A stretch of DNA of 8,735 bases from Candidatus Woesearchaeota archaeon (GTDB lineage Archaea; Nanobdellota; Nanobdellia; Woesearchaeales; GW2011-AR15): positions 1-8,735 of the forward strand of contig JAFGSP010000197.1 of assembly GCA_016934775.1 (NCBI GenBank). Direction: 5' to 3'. Numbering within the stretch: the stretch's first letter is position 1; every line of letters starts with the position of its first letter. The position numbers were made by a program, and so were the translations under genes. Of the stretch, positions 1 to 5,499 are shown one piece after another. The notes beneath the pieces were generated by a model, which saw nothing but the letters and a program-made list of their open reading frames with translations, searched no databases and was not told where the DNA came from.

Positions 1-878
1 TGAAAGTTCCGCTAAGCGAGATGGTAATAAAGAGGTTTTCTGATTCTGAGCTTTATATCAAGACAGTGCAGGCTGTCAGAGGGCAGGATGTCTTTATCAT
101 ACAGTCTCTGGCAAGGCCTGTAAACGAAAGCCTGATGGAACTCCTTATAATGATTGATTCCCTGAAAAGGGCATCTGTCGACAGGATTAATGTGGTAATG
201 CCTTATTATGGATATTCCAGGCAGGACAGGAGAGCGACTGCCGGCGAGCCGATAACTGCGAAGCTTGTCGCTAATCTTCTTACTACAGCAGGCGCAGACA
301 GGGTGATAACAGTTGACCTTCACAGCCCCCAGATAGTAGGGTTTTTTGATATTGATGTTGACCATTTCGAGGCATATCCTTTATTTGCCAACCATTTTAA
401 AGAAAGGAAGATCACTGATGTGGTTGCAGTTGCCTCTGATGCGGGGTTTGTGAAGAAGACAAGAAAATTTGCTAAGCTGCTTGAATGCCCTCTGGCTATA
501 ATAGATAAGAGGCGGCCCAAGCATAACCTGGCAGAGGTTACCCATGTCATAGGAGATGTGAAAGACAAGACCTGCATACTGCTGGATGACATGATTGATA
601 CTGCAGGGACAATAACAGCAGGCGCAGACGCTTTAATGGACAGGGGCGCTAAAGAGGTCTATATCTGCGCTACTCATGGTGTGCTTAGCGGGAATGCTAT
701 TGAAAAACTTGACAAATGCCTTGCAAAAGAGATCATACTTACTGATTCATATCCCCTGCCAGAAGACAGACTTCCAAAAAAGATAAAGATTCTCTCAATA
801 GCAGAAGTTATGTCAGAAGTCATACAGAGGATACATGACCACAAATCATTGAGAGAATTATTTTCCTGGGAGGAATAG
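1..878 (+). CDS. prs: Ribose-phosphate pyrophosphokinase (PRPP synthetase), 5' truncated by the window edge
   Basis: Class I PRPP synthetase, which moves pyrophosphate from ATP to ribose 5-phosphate to make PRPP for nucleotide, histidine and tryptophan synthesis in the cytoplasm. Codons run in frame from base 3. The ATG at 21 is internal: the codons before it read KVPLSE, which continues the family's N-terminal alignment before KRFSDSEL. The real start is therefore upstream and roughly 20-30 residues are missing. Counting from Met-21 as residue 1: the ATP-site segment YYGYSRQDRR is 62-71, the catalytic-region VDLHSPQIVGFF contains H101, the flexible-loop DKRRP is 162-166, and the PRPP-binding loop LLDDMIDTAGT is 187-197. 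The DKRRP loop and overall match resemble bacterial enzymes more than the Methanocaldococcus type as I remember it. The stop is 876-878, and prefoldin alpha starts six bases later, suggesting one transcript. Function is near certain; the start cannot be seen. Confidence 0.96.
   Translation, partial: KVPLSEMVIKRFSDSELYIKTVQAVRGQDVFIIQSLARPVNESLMELLIMIDSLKRASVDRINVVMPYYGYSRQDRRATAGEPITAKLVANLLTTAGADRVITVDLHSPQIVGFFDIDVDHFEAYPLFANHFKERKITDVVAVASDAGFVKKTRKFAKLLECPLAIIDKRRPKHNLAEVTHVIGDVKDKTCILLDDMIDTAGTITAGADALMDRGAKEVYICATHGVLSGNAIEKLDKCLAKEIILTDSYPLPEDRLPKKIKILSIAEVMSEVIQRIHDHKSLRELFSWEE
868..873 (+). promoter_or_regulatory. Shine-Dalgarno GGGAGG for pfdA
   Basis: GGGAGG lies inside the last codons of prs, with 11 bases between it and the ATG at 885. 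It supports that start and suggests pfdA is translated from a polycistronic message rather than a leaderless one. Confidence 0.65.
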
Positions 879-884
879 ATATTT

Positions 885-1298
885 ATGGCTGATAAGAAAA
901 AAGAAATAGATGCTGAAAGGAAACAGGAGCTCTACATGCAACTAAGAGAGCTTGATGAGCATATCAAGAACATGAACACCCATCTTGAAAAGATTGATGA
1001 GCAGATTGCAGAGCTTAGTTCTTCTAAAGTCATTGTAAGTAAATTTACAGAACTGAAAAAGGGTGATGAGCTTAAAGTCCCTATTGCCTCAGGAGTATAC
1101 ATAACAGCCTCGCTTGAAGACACAAAAAAGCTTCTTGTAAATGTGGGAGCCTCTGTGACAGTGGAGAAGACGCCTGTTGAGGTCCTTACTCTTCTTGATT
1201 CCCAGCTTGATGAACTTTCAACCTACAGGGAGACACTTGTGGGCAACATGAAAGAGCTTATCAAGAGGATTGAAGTTATTCAGGAAGAATTTGAATAG
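885..1298 (+). CDS. pfdA: Prefoldin alpha subunit
   Basis: Alpha subunit of the archaeal prefoldin (GimC) hexamer, a jellyfish-shaped holdase that passes unfolded proteins to the thermosome. The 137 residues match the family's usual length. Residues about 8-50 form the first coiled coil, about 63-97 the paired beta hairpins (GVYITASLED and KKLLVNVGASVTVEKT), and about 98-135 the second coiled coil (heptads through LTLLDSQLDELSTY). Two hairpins rather than one identify an alpha rather than a beta subunit. The ATG at 885 has GGGAGG upstream and follows prs by six bases, so it is probably co-transcribed with prs. In many archaea pfdA lies directly beside ftsY; here a receiver-domain gene separates them. 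No unusual residue or truncation is seen. Confidence 0.94.
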   Translation: MADKKKEIDAERKQELYMQLRELDEHIKNMNTHLEKIDEQIAELSSSKVIVSKFTELKKGDELKVPIASGVYITASLEDTKKLLVNVGASVTVEKTPVEVLTLLDSQLDELSTYRETLVGNMKELIKRIEVIQEEFE

Positions 1299-1302
1299 TT
1301 AG

Positions 1303-1311
1303 TTTTAAATA
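1303..1311 (+). promoter_or_regulatory. TATA box TTTTAAATA for the receiver gene
   Basis: An AT-rich archaeal TATA element just after the pfdA stop. Its core TTTAAATA begins 30 bases before the ATG at 1334, the spacing expected if transcription starts at or within a few bases of the start codon (leaderless mRNA). No Shine-Dalgarno precedes the ATG. Confidence 0.6.
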
Positions 1312-1333
1312 TAGTTTATCTATCTTTTCTGGG

Positions 1334-1741
1334 ATGGTTGATGAGAATACTAAAGATATATCTGTCCTTCTTGTTGATGATGAACGTAGCCAGAGACTGA
1401 TGGGAAAGATGACTCTTGAGGACTTAGGATATCAAGTTGATGAAGCCAAAGACACAGAAGAAGCATTAACTTTGCTCTCTGCAAAAAGTTATGATCTTAT
1501 AATTCTGGATACGGAAATGCCTGGCAGAAGAGGGTATGAATTATGCTGGGACATCAAATCATCTGAGCAATATTCAGGGATTGCAGTTATAGGGACGTCA
1601 GCCTCATTCTTAGCTAGGGATAAATGGTTTGAGCCGGAAGATAAAAACTTACACCCAGATGAATTCCTTATGAAGCTGGATCTTAGTGAGAGTTATATTA
1701 TGGAACATGTTATTGACAAGCTATTGGCTAAGTATCAATAA
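1334..1741 (+). CDS. Stand-alone response regulator (CheY-like receiver domain)
   Basis: Single receiver domain of a two-component or phosphorelay system, expected to be phosphorylated on an aspartate by a histidine kinase. The 135 residues hold one domain and no DNA-binding or enzyme output. The acidic pocket is D15-D16-E17 after strand ISVLLV, the phosphoacceptor is D59 in LIILDTEMPG, the switch threonine is T88 in AVIGTS, and the conserved lysine is K114 in DEFLMKLD (Lys-Leu instead of the common Lys-Pro). All catalytic positions are present, so it should be active. No histidine kinase is encoded in this window, so partner and output are unknown. It has its own leaderless-type promoter and a T-rich stretch after its stop, so it looks like an independent unit inserted between pfdA and ftsY. 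Family assignment is secure; role is not known. Confidence 0.92.
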   Translation: MVDENTKDISVLLVDDERSQRLMGKMTLEDLGYQVDEAKDTEEALTLLSAKSYDLIILDTEMPGRRGYELCWDIKSSEQYSGIAVIGTSASFLARDKWFEPEDKNLHPDEFLMKLDLSESYIMEHVIDKLLAKYQ

Positions 1742-1756
1742 CAACTTATTCTAATA

Positions 1757-1766
1757 TTGTTTTTAT
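1757..1766 (+). terminator. T-rich terminator candidate after the receiver gene
   Basis: The run TTGTTTTTATT lies about 16 bases past the stop at 1741 and upstream of the ftsY promoter. Archaeal termination commonly needs only a U-rich tract. There is no hairpin, so confidence is modest. Confidence 0.4.
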
Positions 1767-1794
1767 TCAATTGGCAAGGCTTTCATTGAAAAGA

Positions 1795-1803
1795 TTTTTA
1801 AAC
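1795..1803 (+). promoter_or_regulatory. TATA box TTTTTAAAC for ftsY
   Basis: TTTTTAAAC is preceded by the purine-rich GAAAAGA (BRE-like). Its TTTAAA core begins 30 bases before the ATG at 1827. No Shine-Dalgarno lies before that ATG, so a leaderless ftsY message is likely. Confidence 0.6.
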
Positions 1804-1826
1804 AATTTGTCCATCTTATATCTAAA

Positions 1827-3269
1827 ATGTTCGGATTCCTGAAGAAAAAGCTTTCAGAAGCAATAGACAAGTTTACAAAAAAGGCAGAGGAAGAGGCTGA
1901 AGTAGTCGAAGAACCGGTTGAGCAGAAAAAAGAGCCTGAAGTCCCTCAATACAAACCTGAAAAAGAAAAGGAAAAACAAGAAGTGCCTAAGAAAGAGAAG
2001 AAGAAAGAAGAGCCAGCTAAAAAGCCTGTAAAGGGGAAAAAAGTAACTAAAAAAGAAGAAGAGGTTCTAAAAGAACCAATCAAAGATGTTTCTGATGAAA
2101 AACAGGAAAAAACAAAAGATGAATCAGAAGAAGTTGAGGAAGAAGCAGAAGAGCTGGCTGAAGATATTGAAGAAAATCTAGTTGAAGAAGAGAAAGAGCC
2201 TGCCGAAGAAGAACCAGAAAAGCCAGACAAAGAACCAGAGAAAAAAGGATTTTTTGCAAAGATTTTCGGGAAAAAAGAAGAACCGAAAAAAGAAGTTTCG
2301 GCTGTAGAGAAACCAAAAGAAGAGCCTGTTGTTGAAGAAGAGCCTGTTGAAGAAACAGAAGAACCTGTAAAAGAGGCTGAGCCTGAAGAGAAAAAAGGGT
2401 TTCTCGGGAAGATATCAGACACTTTCACAAAAGTCTCTCTGTCAGAGACCAAGTTTGAAGAACTGTTCTGGGACCTTGAAGTCTCATTGCTGGAGAACAA
2501 TGTCGCTGTAGAGGTCATCGAGAAGATCAAGCAAGACCTTGTTCAGGATCTTGTCGAGAAAAAGATAGCCAGGAATTCTCTTGATACAAAGGTCATTGAG
2601 TCTCTCAGGAATTCAATATCTGGGCTGTTTGATGTGGAGCAGATAGACCTGATAAAAGAGGCAAAAAGCAAGAAGCCTTATGTCATGGTCATGATAGGCA
2701 TAAACGGCACAGGCAAGACAACAACTCTGGCAAAGCTCATCCATTTTTTCAAGAAGAATAAGCTTGATACAGTTGTTGCGGCCAGCGACACATTCAGGGC
2801 AGCTGCAATCCATCAGTTGGAAGAGCATACAAATAAGCTTGGCGTGAAACTGATAAAGCACGACTATGATGCAGACCCGGCAGCAGTGGCATATGATGCA
2901 GTCGAGCATGCAAAAGCAAAAGATAAAGATATTGTGATGATAGACACAGCAGGCAGGCTGCACAGCAACAAGAACCTGATGCAGGAGCTTGAGAAAGTGA
3001 TAAGGGTAGTCAAGCCTGACTTGAAGATTTTTGTGGGAGAGAGCATAGCAGGCAATGATATGGTGGAGCAGGTCAAGCTCTTCAATGAGAGTGTCGGCAT
3101 AGATGCGATTGTGCTGTCAAAGGCAGATATCGACGAGAAAGGCGGGGCAGCAATCTCAGTTTCTTACATTACTGGAAAGCCGATATTGTTCCTGGGCACA
3201 GGCCAGGGATATGATGACCTTGTGAAGTTTGACAAGAAAAAGCTTCTTGAGCAGATCGGGCTTGGTTAA
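1827..3269 (+). CDS. ftsY: Signal recognition particle receptor FtsY
   Basis: SRP-receptor GTPase that docks SRP54-ribosome complexes at the membrane for co-translational insertion. Of its 480 residues, about 1-195 are a Lys/Glu/Pro-rich A domain, about 197-280 the helical N domain, and about 285-480 the G domain. GTPase motifs are complete: P-loop GINGTGKT at 291-298, DTFRAAA at 321-327, DTAGR at 373-377, specificity motif SKAD at 431-434 followed by the family's KGG, and GTGQGYDDL starting at 457. The final GTGQ and the DTFRAAA motif fit FtsY; there is no Met-rich M domain as in SRP54. The A domain carries three GFhxK-type aromatic/basic motifs: the N-terminus MFGFLKKKL, KKGFFAKIFGKK near 139-150, and KKGFLGKI at 189-196. 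The first resembles an amphipathic membrane-binding helix. It has its own TATA box 30 bases upstream and shares a TTAA stop palindrome with the convergent neighbour. Confidence 0.97.
   Translation: MFGFLKKKLSEAIDKFTKKAEEEAEVVEEPVEQKKEPEVPQYKPEKEKEKQEVPKKEKKKEEPAKKPVKGKKVTKKEEEVLKEPIKDVSDEKQEKTKDESEEVEEEAEELAEDIEENLVEEEKEPAEEEPEKPDKEPEKKGFFAKIFGKKEEPKKEVSAVEKPKEEPVVEEEPVEETEEPVKEAEPEEKKGFLGKISDTFTKVSLSETKFEELFWDLEVSLLENNVAVEVIEKIKQDLVQDLVEKKIARNSLDTKVIESLRNSISGLFDVEQIDLIKEAKSKKPYVMVMIGINGTGKTTTLAKLIHFFKKNKLDTVVAASDTFRAAAIHQLEEHTNKLGVKLIKHDYDADPAAVAYDAVEHAKAKDKDIVMIDTAGRLHSNKNLMQELEKVIRVVKPDLKIFVGESIAGNDMVEQVKLFNESVGIDAIVLSKADIDEKGGAAISVSYITGKPILFLGTGQGYDDLVKFDKKKLLEQIGLG
3237..3241 (-). terminator. 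T5 terminator candidate for the minus-strand gene
   Basis: Read on the minus strand, GCTTTTTCTTG lies about 25 bases past the stop of the 276-aa gene, inside the end of ftsY. It could stop transcription of that gene, but the run is short and also simply encodes lysines of FtsY on the other strand. Confidence 0.25.
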
Positions 3270-4096
3270 TATCGTTTTTGTTTCAGGCCATAGTTTTCTA
3301 GTTTGTGTTCAGGGACTATCCTGTATCTGTCGGAAATAGCATACAGTTCTTCCTTCAAAGGAGGATTAAGCCACGTATCAATATGCGTAAGCCTGCTTGG
3401 ACTGCCGAAGTTACCCACAGAAATCTTGACACCTATTCTCACGGCATCTATCACTTCAGCAGAATATTCTAAGCTTTCAACAGGGTTATCTCTAAGGCTG
3501 CCCAGCCTCTCTATTTCTACGCTTATCTTTTGAAGAAAATCATTTTTCCACTGCTTTTCATCCCAGTAGACAACTTCTCTTCTTTCTTCAGGAGACATGT
3601 AAGATCCTGCCATAGCTTGTCCTTCCATCATTTCCTTGACTTTTTTCTCCATATATCCTAAATCATTAATGAGTCGTCTTTGTTCTTCAATAGCATTTGT
3701 CAATCTCGTATTCAGATATGAACCAAGATCGTTAGGAACATGTTCATATAAATATTCAACAATAAAGTTTGCAGCATCATGGTCATGCCATGAGATTGCA
3801 AAAGGAAGAGTCCTGCCAGAAGGCAGATCATACTGTTGGCTGGCTATATAATGAACAAGCGCCATCTCCATCGGGGAAAGCCCTGCAAAGATTGACTCAT
3901 CAATCTGTTCAGTGGGGAAATCCAGGCCGTCTTTAATTGCGGCTCTCTTATATCTTGCAAAAATCCTTGATGTGAATTCAACACCAAATTCAATTTTTTC
4001 AGTTGGGATCCCTGCGTTTCCTGACACTAGTGTTTCAGCTTCCAGTATCCTGCTGAACAAATCTTCATTCACACCAATCCTGTCAGCTTTTGGCAT
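3266..4096 (-). CDS. Hypothetical 276-aa soluble protein
   Basis: I do not recognise this family. The product starts MPKADRIGVNEDLF and ends YGLKQKRY, with no signal peptide and no membrane segment, so it is probably cytoplasmic. It looks mostly helical: a long charged helix spans about 128-160, and charged helices recur at about 178-200. Notable features are H82 and a His/Asp cluster in SWHDHDAANF (residues 102-111), which could bind a metal, though no known metal-hydrolase motif is evident. A Gly-rich stretch, VGNFGSPSRLTHIDTW, lies near 227-242. The start at 4096 is favoured by a TATA box whose first base is 30 bases upstream, which suggests leaderless expression from its own promoter. It converges on ftsY, and the two stops share TTAA at 3266-3269. 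Base composition and codon use do not stand out. It is a real gene by length, promoter and coherent composition; function unknown. Confidence 0.85.
   Translation of the reverse strand: MPKADRIGVNEDLFSRILEAETLVSGNAGIPTEKIEFGVEFTSRIFARYKRAAIKDGLDFPTEQIDESIFAGLSPMEMALVHYIASQQYDLPSGRTLPFAISWHDHDAANFIVEYLYEHVPNDLGSYLNTRLTNAIEEQRRLINDLGYMEKKVKEMMEGQAMAGSYMSPEERREVVYWDEKQWKNDFLQKISVEIERLGSLRDNPVESLEYSAEVIDAVRIGVKISVGNFGSPSRLTHIDTWLNPPLKEELYAISDRYRIVPEHKLENYGLKQKRY
3271..3284 (+). terminator. T-rich terminator candidate after ftsY
   Basis: ATCGTTTTTGTTTC follows the ftsY stop immediately, with T5 at 3275-3279. It lies inside the 3' end of the opposing gene. It is a plausible archaeal U-tract terminator without a hairpin. 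Confidence 0.35.
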
Positions 4097-4106
4097 AGAG
4101 GGATAT

Positions 4107-4112
4107 AAAAAA
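4107..4112 (-). terminator. T6 terminator candidate for the CBS/membrane-protein unit
   Basis: On the minus strand CTTTTTTATA lies about 50 bases past the stop at 4163. It falls between the TATA box and start of the next gene, so it may equally be just part of that promoter. Confidence 0.2.
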
Positions 4113-4116
4113 GAGT

Positions 4117-4126
4117 TATATTTAAA
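4117..4126 (-). promoter_or_regulatory. TATA box TTTAAATATA for the 276-aa gene
   Basis: Read on the minus strand, TTTAAATATA begins 30 bases before the ATG at 4096. This is the same geometry as the other first genes in the window and points to a leaderless transcript separate from the upstream CBS/membrane unit. Confidence 0.6.
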
Positions 4127-4162
4127 CTATTGTTTTCATAATTCGCAGATCGGACTGTGATC

Positions 4163-4729
4163 CTACCCCATCAAAAACACAATAAGGTCGCTGAAGATAA
4201 GGAACCAGATAAGGTTATTGAGGACATTCCCCACTCCGTCTGCAATTGATATGAGCAAAGGCTTCATAGTTGTCTGGAACATTGCTGAAAGCACAAACTG
4301 TATTATGCTTGTCAGATAGCCCATTGTCTGGAGTGACATTGATCCTGGCGCTATATATACGAAGAGGAAGGAGAGCCAGCTTATTGAGATGAATATGTAA
4401 GAAAGCCAGTTAGCTGTATGTCCTGTCAAAGTCTTCGGGATCAGGTATGCAACCAAATAAAATAACATCATGTACTGGAATCCGTAATATCTTGTTATGA
4501 CCACGCCAAGAAAAAACAAAGGAGAGACATCTATAGGTATATGCCAAAGCTTTGAATAATAAACGATTATTGCTGTCATTGCAGTAAAGACAACATAAAG
4601 GGAAATCATTTTTTTGAAAAAGAATAATACACACGCAAGAATAATTACTAGGGCATACCTGATTTTCTTATTAGAAAAAATAACAAAAAAATTCACTTTC
4701 TCCTTTTTCTGCTTTCTTTTTATTGTCAT
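4163..4729 (-). CDS. Polytopic membrane protein coupled to a CBS-domain gene
   Basis: I do not recognise the family. I start it at the ATG whose first base is 4729 because that ATG overlaps the stop of the CBS gene as ATGA (4726-4729), a classic coupling. A longer frame from 4807 would run 26 codons deep into the CBS gene. The product is 188 residues: a basic cytoplasmic head (KRKQKKEK at 4-11), then about six hydrophobic segments near 23-38, 41-59, 68-98 (probably two, or re-entrant), 108-127, 131-151 and 168-187. Conspicuous polar or Pro residues inside membranes include P65-D67-P70, R80, P98-K99 and D164. The size and small-TM-bundle pattern recall MreD-like or ECF-S-like proteins, but I see no diagnostic motif and do not assign either. 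It is probably made together with the CBS protein and may be its membrane partner. Confidence 0.8.
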   Translation of the reverse strand: MTIKRKQKKEKVNFFVIFSNKKIRYALVIILACVLFFFKKMISLYVVFTAMTAIIVYYSKLWHIPIDVSPLFFLGVVITRYYGFQYMMLFYLVAYLIPKTLTGHTANWLSYIFISISWLSFLFVYIAPGSMSLQTMGYLTSIIQFVLSAMFQTTMKPLLISIADGVGNVLNNLIWFLIFSDLIVFLMG

Positions 4730-5247
4730 TTCCGGAATATGAGCCAGTTGAGTATGAATAATGCTGTTATGGCCAGAAATAGAAGAGCAGAAAACCAAGG
4801 ATTCCACAGAAGATGCCTATAGTTTTCATTGATCCTGTTCATGCTTCTGATAATGTCGGTCTGGGAAAGTATTCCTAATAGCCTGTTTTCAGAGTCCACT
4901 ACAACAAGCTTTCTCACTTTTTTGGATTTCATTGCGCTGCTTGCCTTCAGGATTGAAGACTCAGGGTTAATGGTGACTAGGTGCTTGCTCATAATATCTA
5001 AAAGCTTTGTCTTGTTCTTATCCTTATTCATGAAAAGAAGCTTAGAGATTATGTCCCGTTCAGTCACAATGCCTATAGGATTGTTTTTATCGCACACAAG
5101 GATTGTGCTTATCTTTTTTTTCGCCATAATGTTAACTGCGGCATCAGCAGTGCATTCCTTGGCCAGTGAAAAGACTTTTGTTGTCATTATGTCCTTTACC
5201 AGAATACTCTTCCTGATTTCAGAGATGTTTGATTTTATATGTTTCAT
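4726..5247 (-). CDS. Tandem CBS-domain protein with C-terminal membrane anchor
   Basis: Cytoplasmic CBS pair (Bateman module) that typically binds adenosine nucleotides such as AMP, ATP or SAM and regulates an attached or partner protein. CBS1 spans about 17-71 (VKDIMTTKVFSL, then GIVTERDI at 59-66) and CBS2 about 83-134 (LLDIMSKHLVTI, then GILSQTDI at 125-132). The ribose-contacting Asp of the G-h-h-T/S-x-x-D motif is present in both (D65, D131). Residues 151-171 form one transmembrane helix ending in FRK, so the CBS module faces the cytoplasm just N-terminal to the membrane. The start at 5247 has a TATA box 28 bases upstream, implying a leaderless message. The stop overlaps the next gene's ATG in ATGA, so both proteins are probably made together. 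Domain calls are secure; the ligand and the controlled process are unknown. Confidence 0.92.
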   Translation of the reverse strand: MKHIKSNISEIRKSILVKDIMTTKVFSLAKECTADAAVNIMAKKKISTILVCDKNNPIGIVTERDIISKLLFMNKDKNKTKLLDIMSKHLVTINPESSILKASSAMKSKKVRKLVVVDSENRLLGILSQTDIIRSMNRINENYRHLLWNPWFSALLFLAITALFILNWLIFRK

Positions 5248-5265
5248 ATTATATGATACACATAT

Positions 5266-5275
5266 CTTTTATAAA
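5266..5275 (-). promoter_or_regulatory. TATA box TTTATAAAAG for the CBS gene
   Basis: On the minus strand TTTATAAAAG begins 28 bases before the ATG at 5247, a strong archaeal TATA match at leaderless spacing. It is the outer minus-strand element of the divergent intergenic region. Confidence 0.65.
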
Positions 5276-5296
5276 TAGTTTTTTATGTTATATCAG

Positions 5297-5354
5297 TGCT
5301 GTAGTTCTGAATCTTTTTGAATCTTGAAACCAAGCTCGCCAGAGTTGTACAGCA
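5297..5354. other. Spaced 7-bp inverted repeat and direct repeat in the divergent intergenic region
   Basis: TGCTGTA at 5297-5303 is the exact reverse complement of TACAGCA at 5348-5354. Between them GAATCTT occurs twice, at 5309-5315 and 5319-5325. A small CTC-GCCA-GAG hairpin is also possible near 5335-5344. No reading frame of note covers this stretch. It could be the outer stem of a small structured RNA that continues into the hairpin at 5358-5394, or a set of regulator sites. The evidence is pattern only. Confidence 0.3.
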
Positions 5355-5357
5355 GGG

Positions 5358-5394
5358 CTCCCTATATTGGTACTTTAGTATCAATTATAGGGAG
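5358..5394. repeat. 37-nt near-perfect hairpin / inverted repeat
   Basis: The left arm CTCCCTATATTGGTACT (5358-5374) pairs with the right arm 5377-5394, which reads CTCCCTATAATTGATACT in reverse complement. The match needs one single-base bulge (T5385) and one G-U pair (5370/5381); 16 pairs close a TTTA loop. The last bases of the right arm run into a perfect palindrome, GAGTACTC (5392-5399). It lies upstream of the TATA box of the 5500 gene, not after a gene end, and has no following T-run at the stem base, so it is not a standard terminator. It may be an operator for a dimeric regulator or part of an unannotated small RNA. Confidence 0.75.
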
Positions 5395-5467
5395 TACTCA
5401 AAGAAATTGCTTACACCTTTTTCAAATATAAATATTTACTTAAGAACTTTATTTTACATTTTGACAA

Positions 5468-5477
5468 ATTATAAATA
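5468..5477 (+). promoter_or_regulatory. TATA box ATTATAAATA for the surface-protein unit
   Basis: ATTATAAATA begins 32 bases before the ATG at 5500, with no Shine-Dalgarno before that ATG. This again fits a leaderless start. It is the plus-strand promoter of the divergent region 5248-5499. Confidence 0.6.
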
Positions 5478-5499
5478 CTAATATGGTTAATCAATAAGC

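Noticed and set aside
1946..2530. Long open frame on the minus strand, 194 residues, rich in Ser and Phe
   Set aside because: It is the mirror of the Lys/Glu-rich A domain of ftsY (GAA/AAA codons read backwards as TTC/TTT). The composition is low complexity, with no promoter or ribosome binding site.
2613..2963. Cys-rich minus-strand frame of 116 residues
   Set aside because: It is antisense to the GTPase core of ftsY. The cysteines come from GCA-rich Ala codons on the other strand and do not form spaced metal motifs.
4145..4160. GATC...GATC inverted repeat past the 6-TM gene stop as a terminator
   Set aside because: The stem is only four base pairs and GATC is self-complementary, so it is not meaningful.
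4730..4807. 26-codon N-terminal extension of the 6-TM protein
   Set aside because: It would overlap the CBS coding sequence by about 80 bases. The ATGA overlap at 4726-4729 offers a standard coupled start followed by a typical basic N-terminus.
4829..5278. Plus-strand open frame of 149 residues, hydrophobic
   Set aside because: It lies antisense to the CBS gene, whose domains are unmistakable. It has no promoter of its own and reads as a shadow frame.
5358..5394. Hairpin as a bacterial-type intrinsic terminator
   Set aside because: No gene ends beside it on either strand and no T-run directly follows the stem in either direction.
5297..5399. MITE, insertion-sequence remnant or CRISPR repeat
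   Set aside because: No target-site duplication, no second copy in the window, no repeat-spacer periodicity and no transposase fragment.
5290..5400. tRNA or C/D-box guide RNA in the divergent gap
   Set aside because: No cloverleaf with a T-loop GGTTCRANNCC on either strand, and no paired RTGATGA and CTGA boxes at workable spacing.
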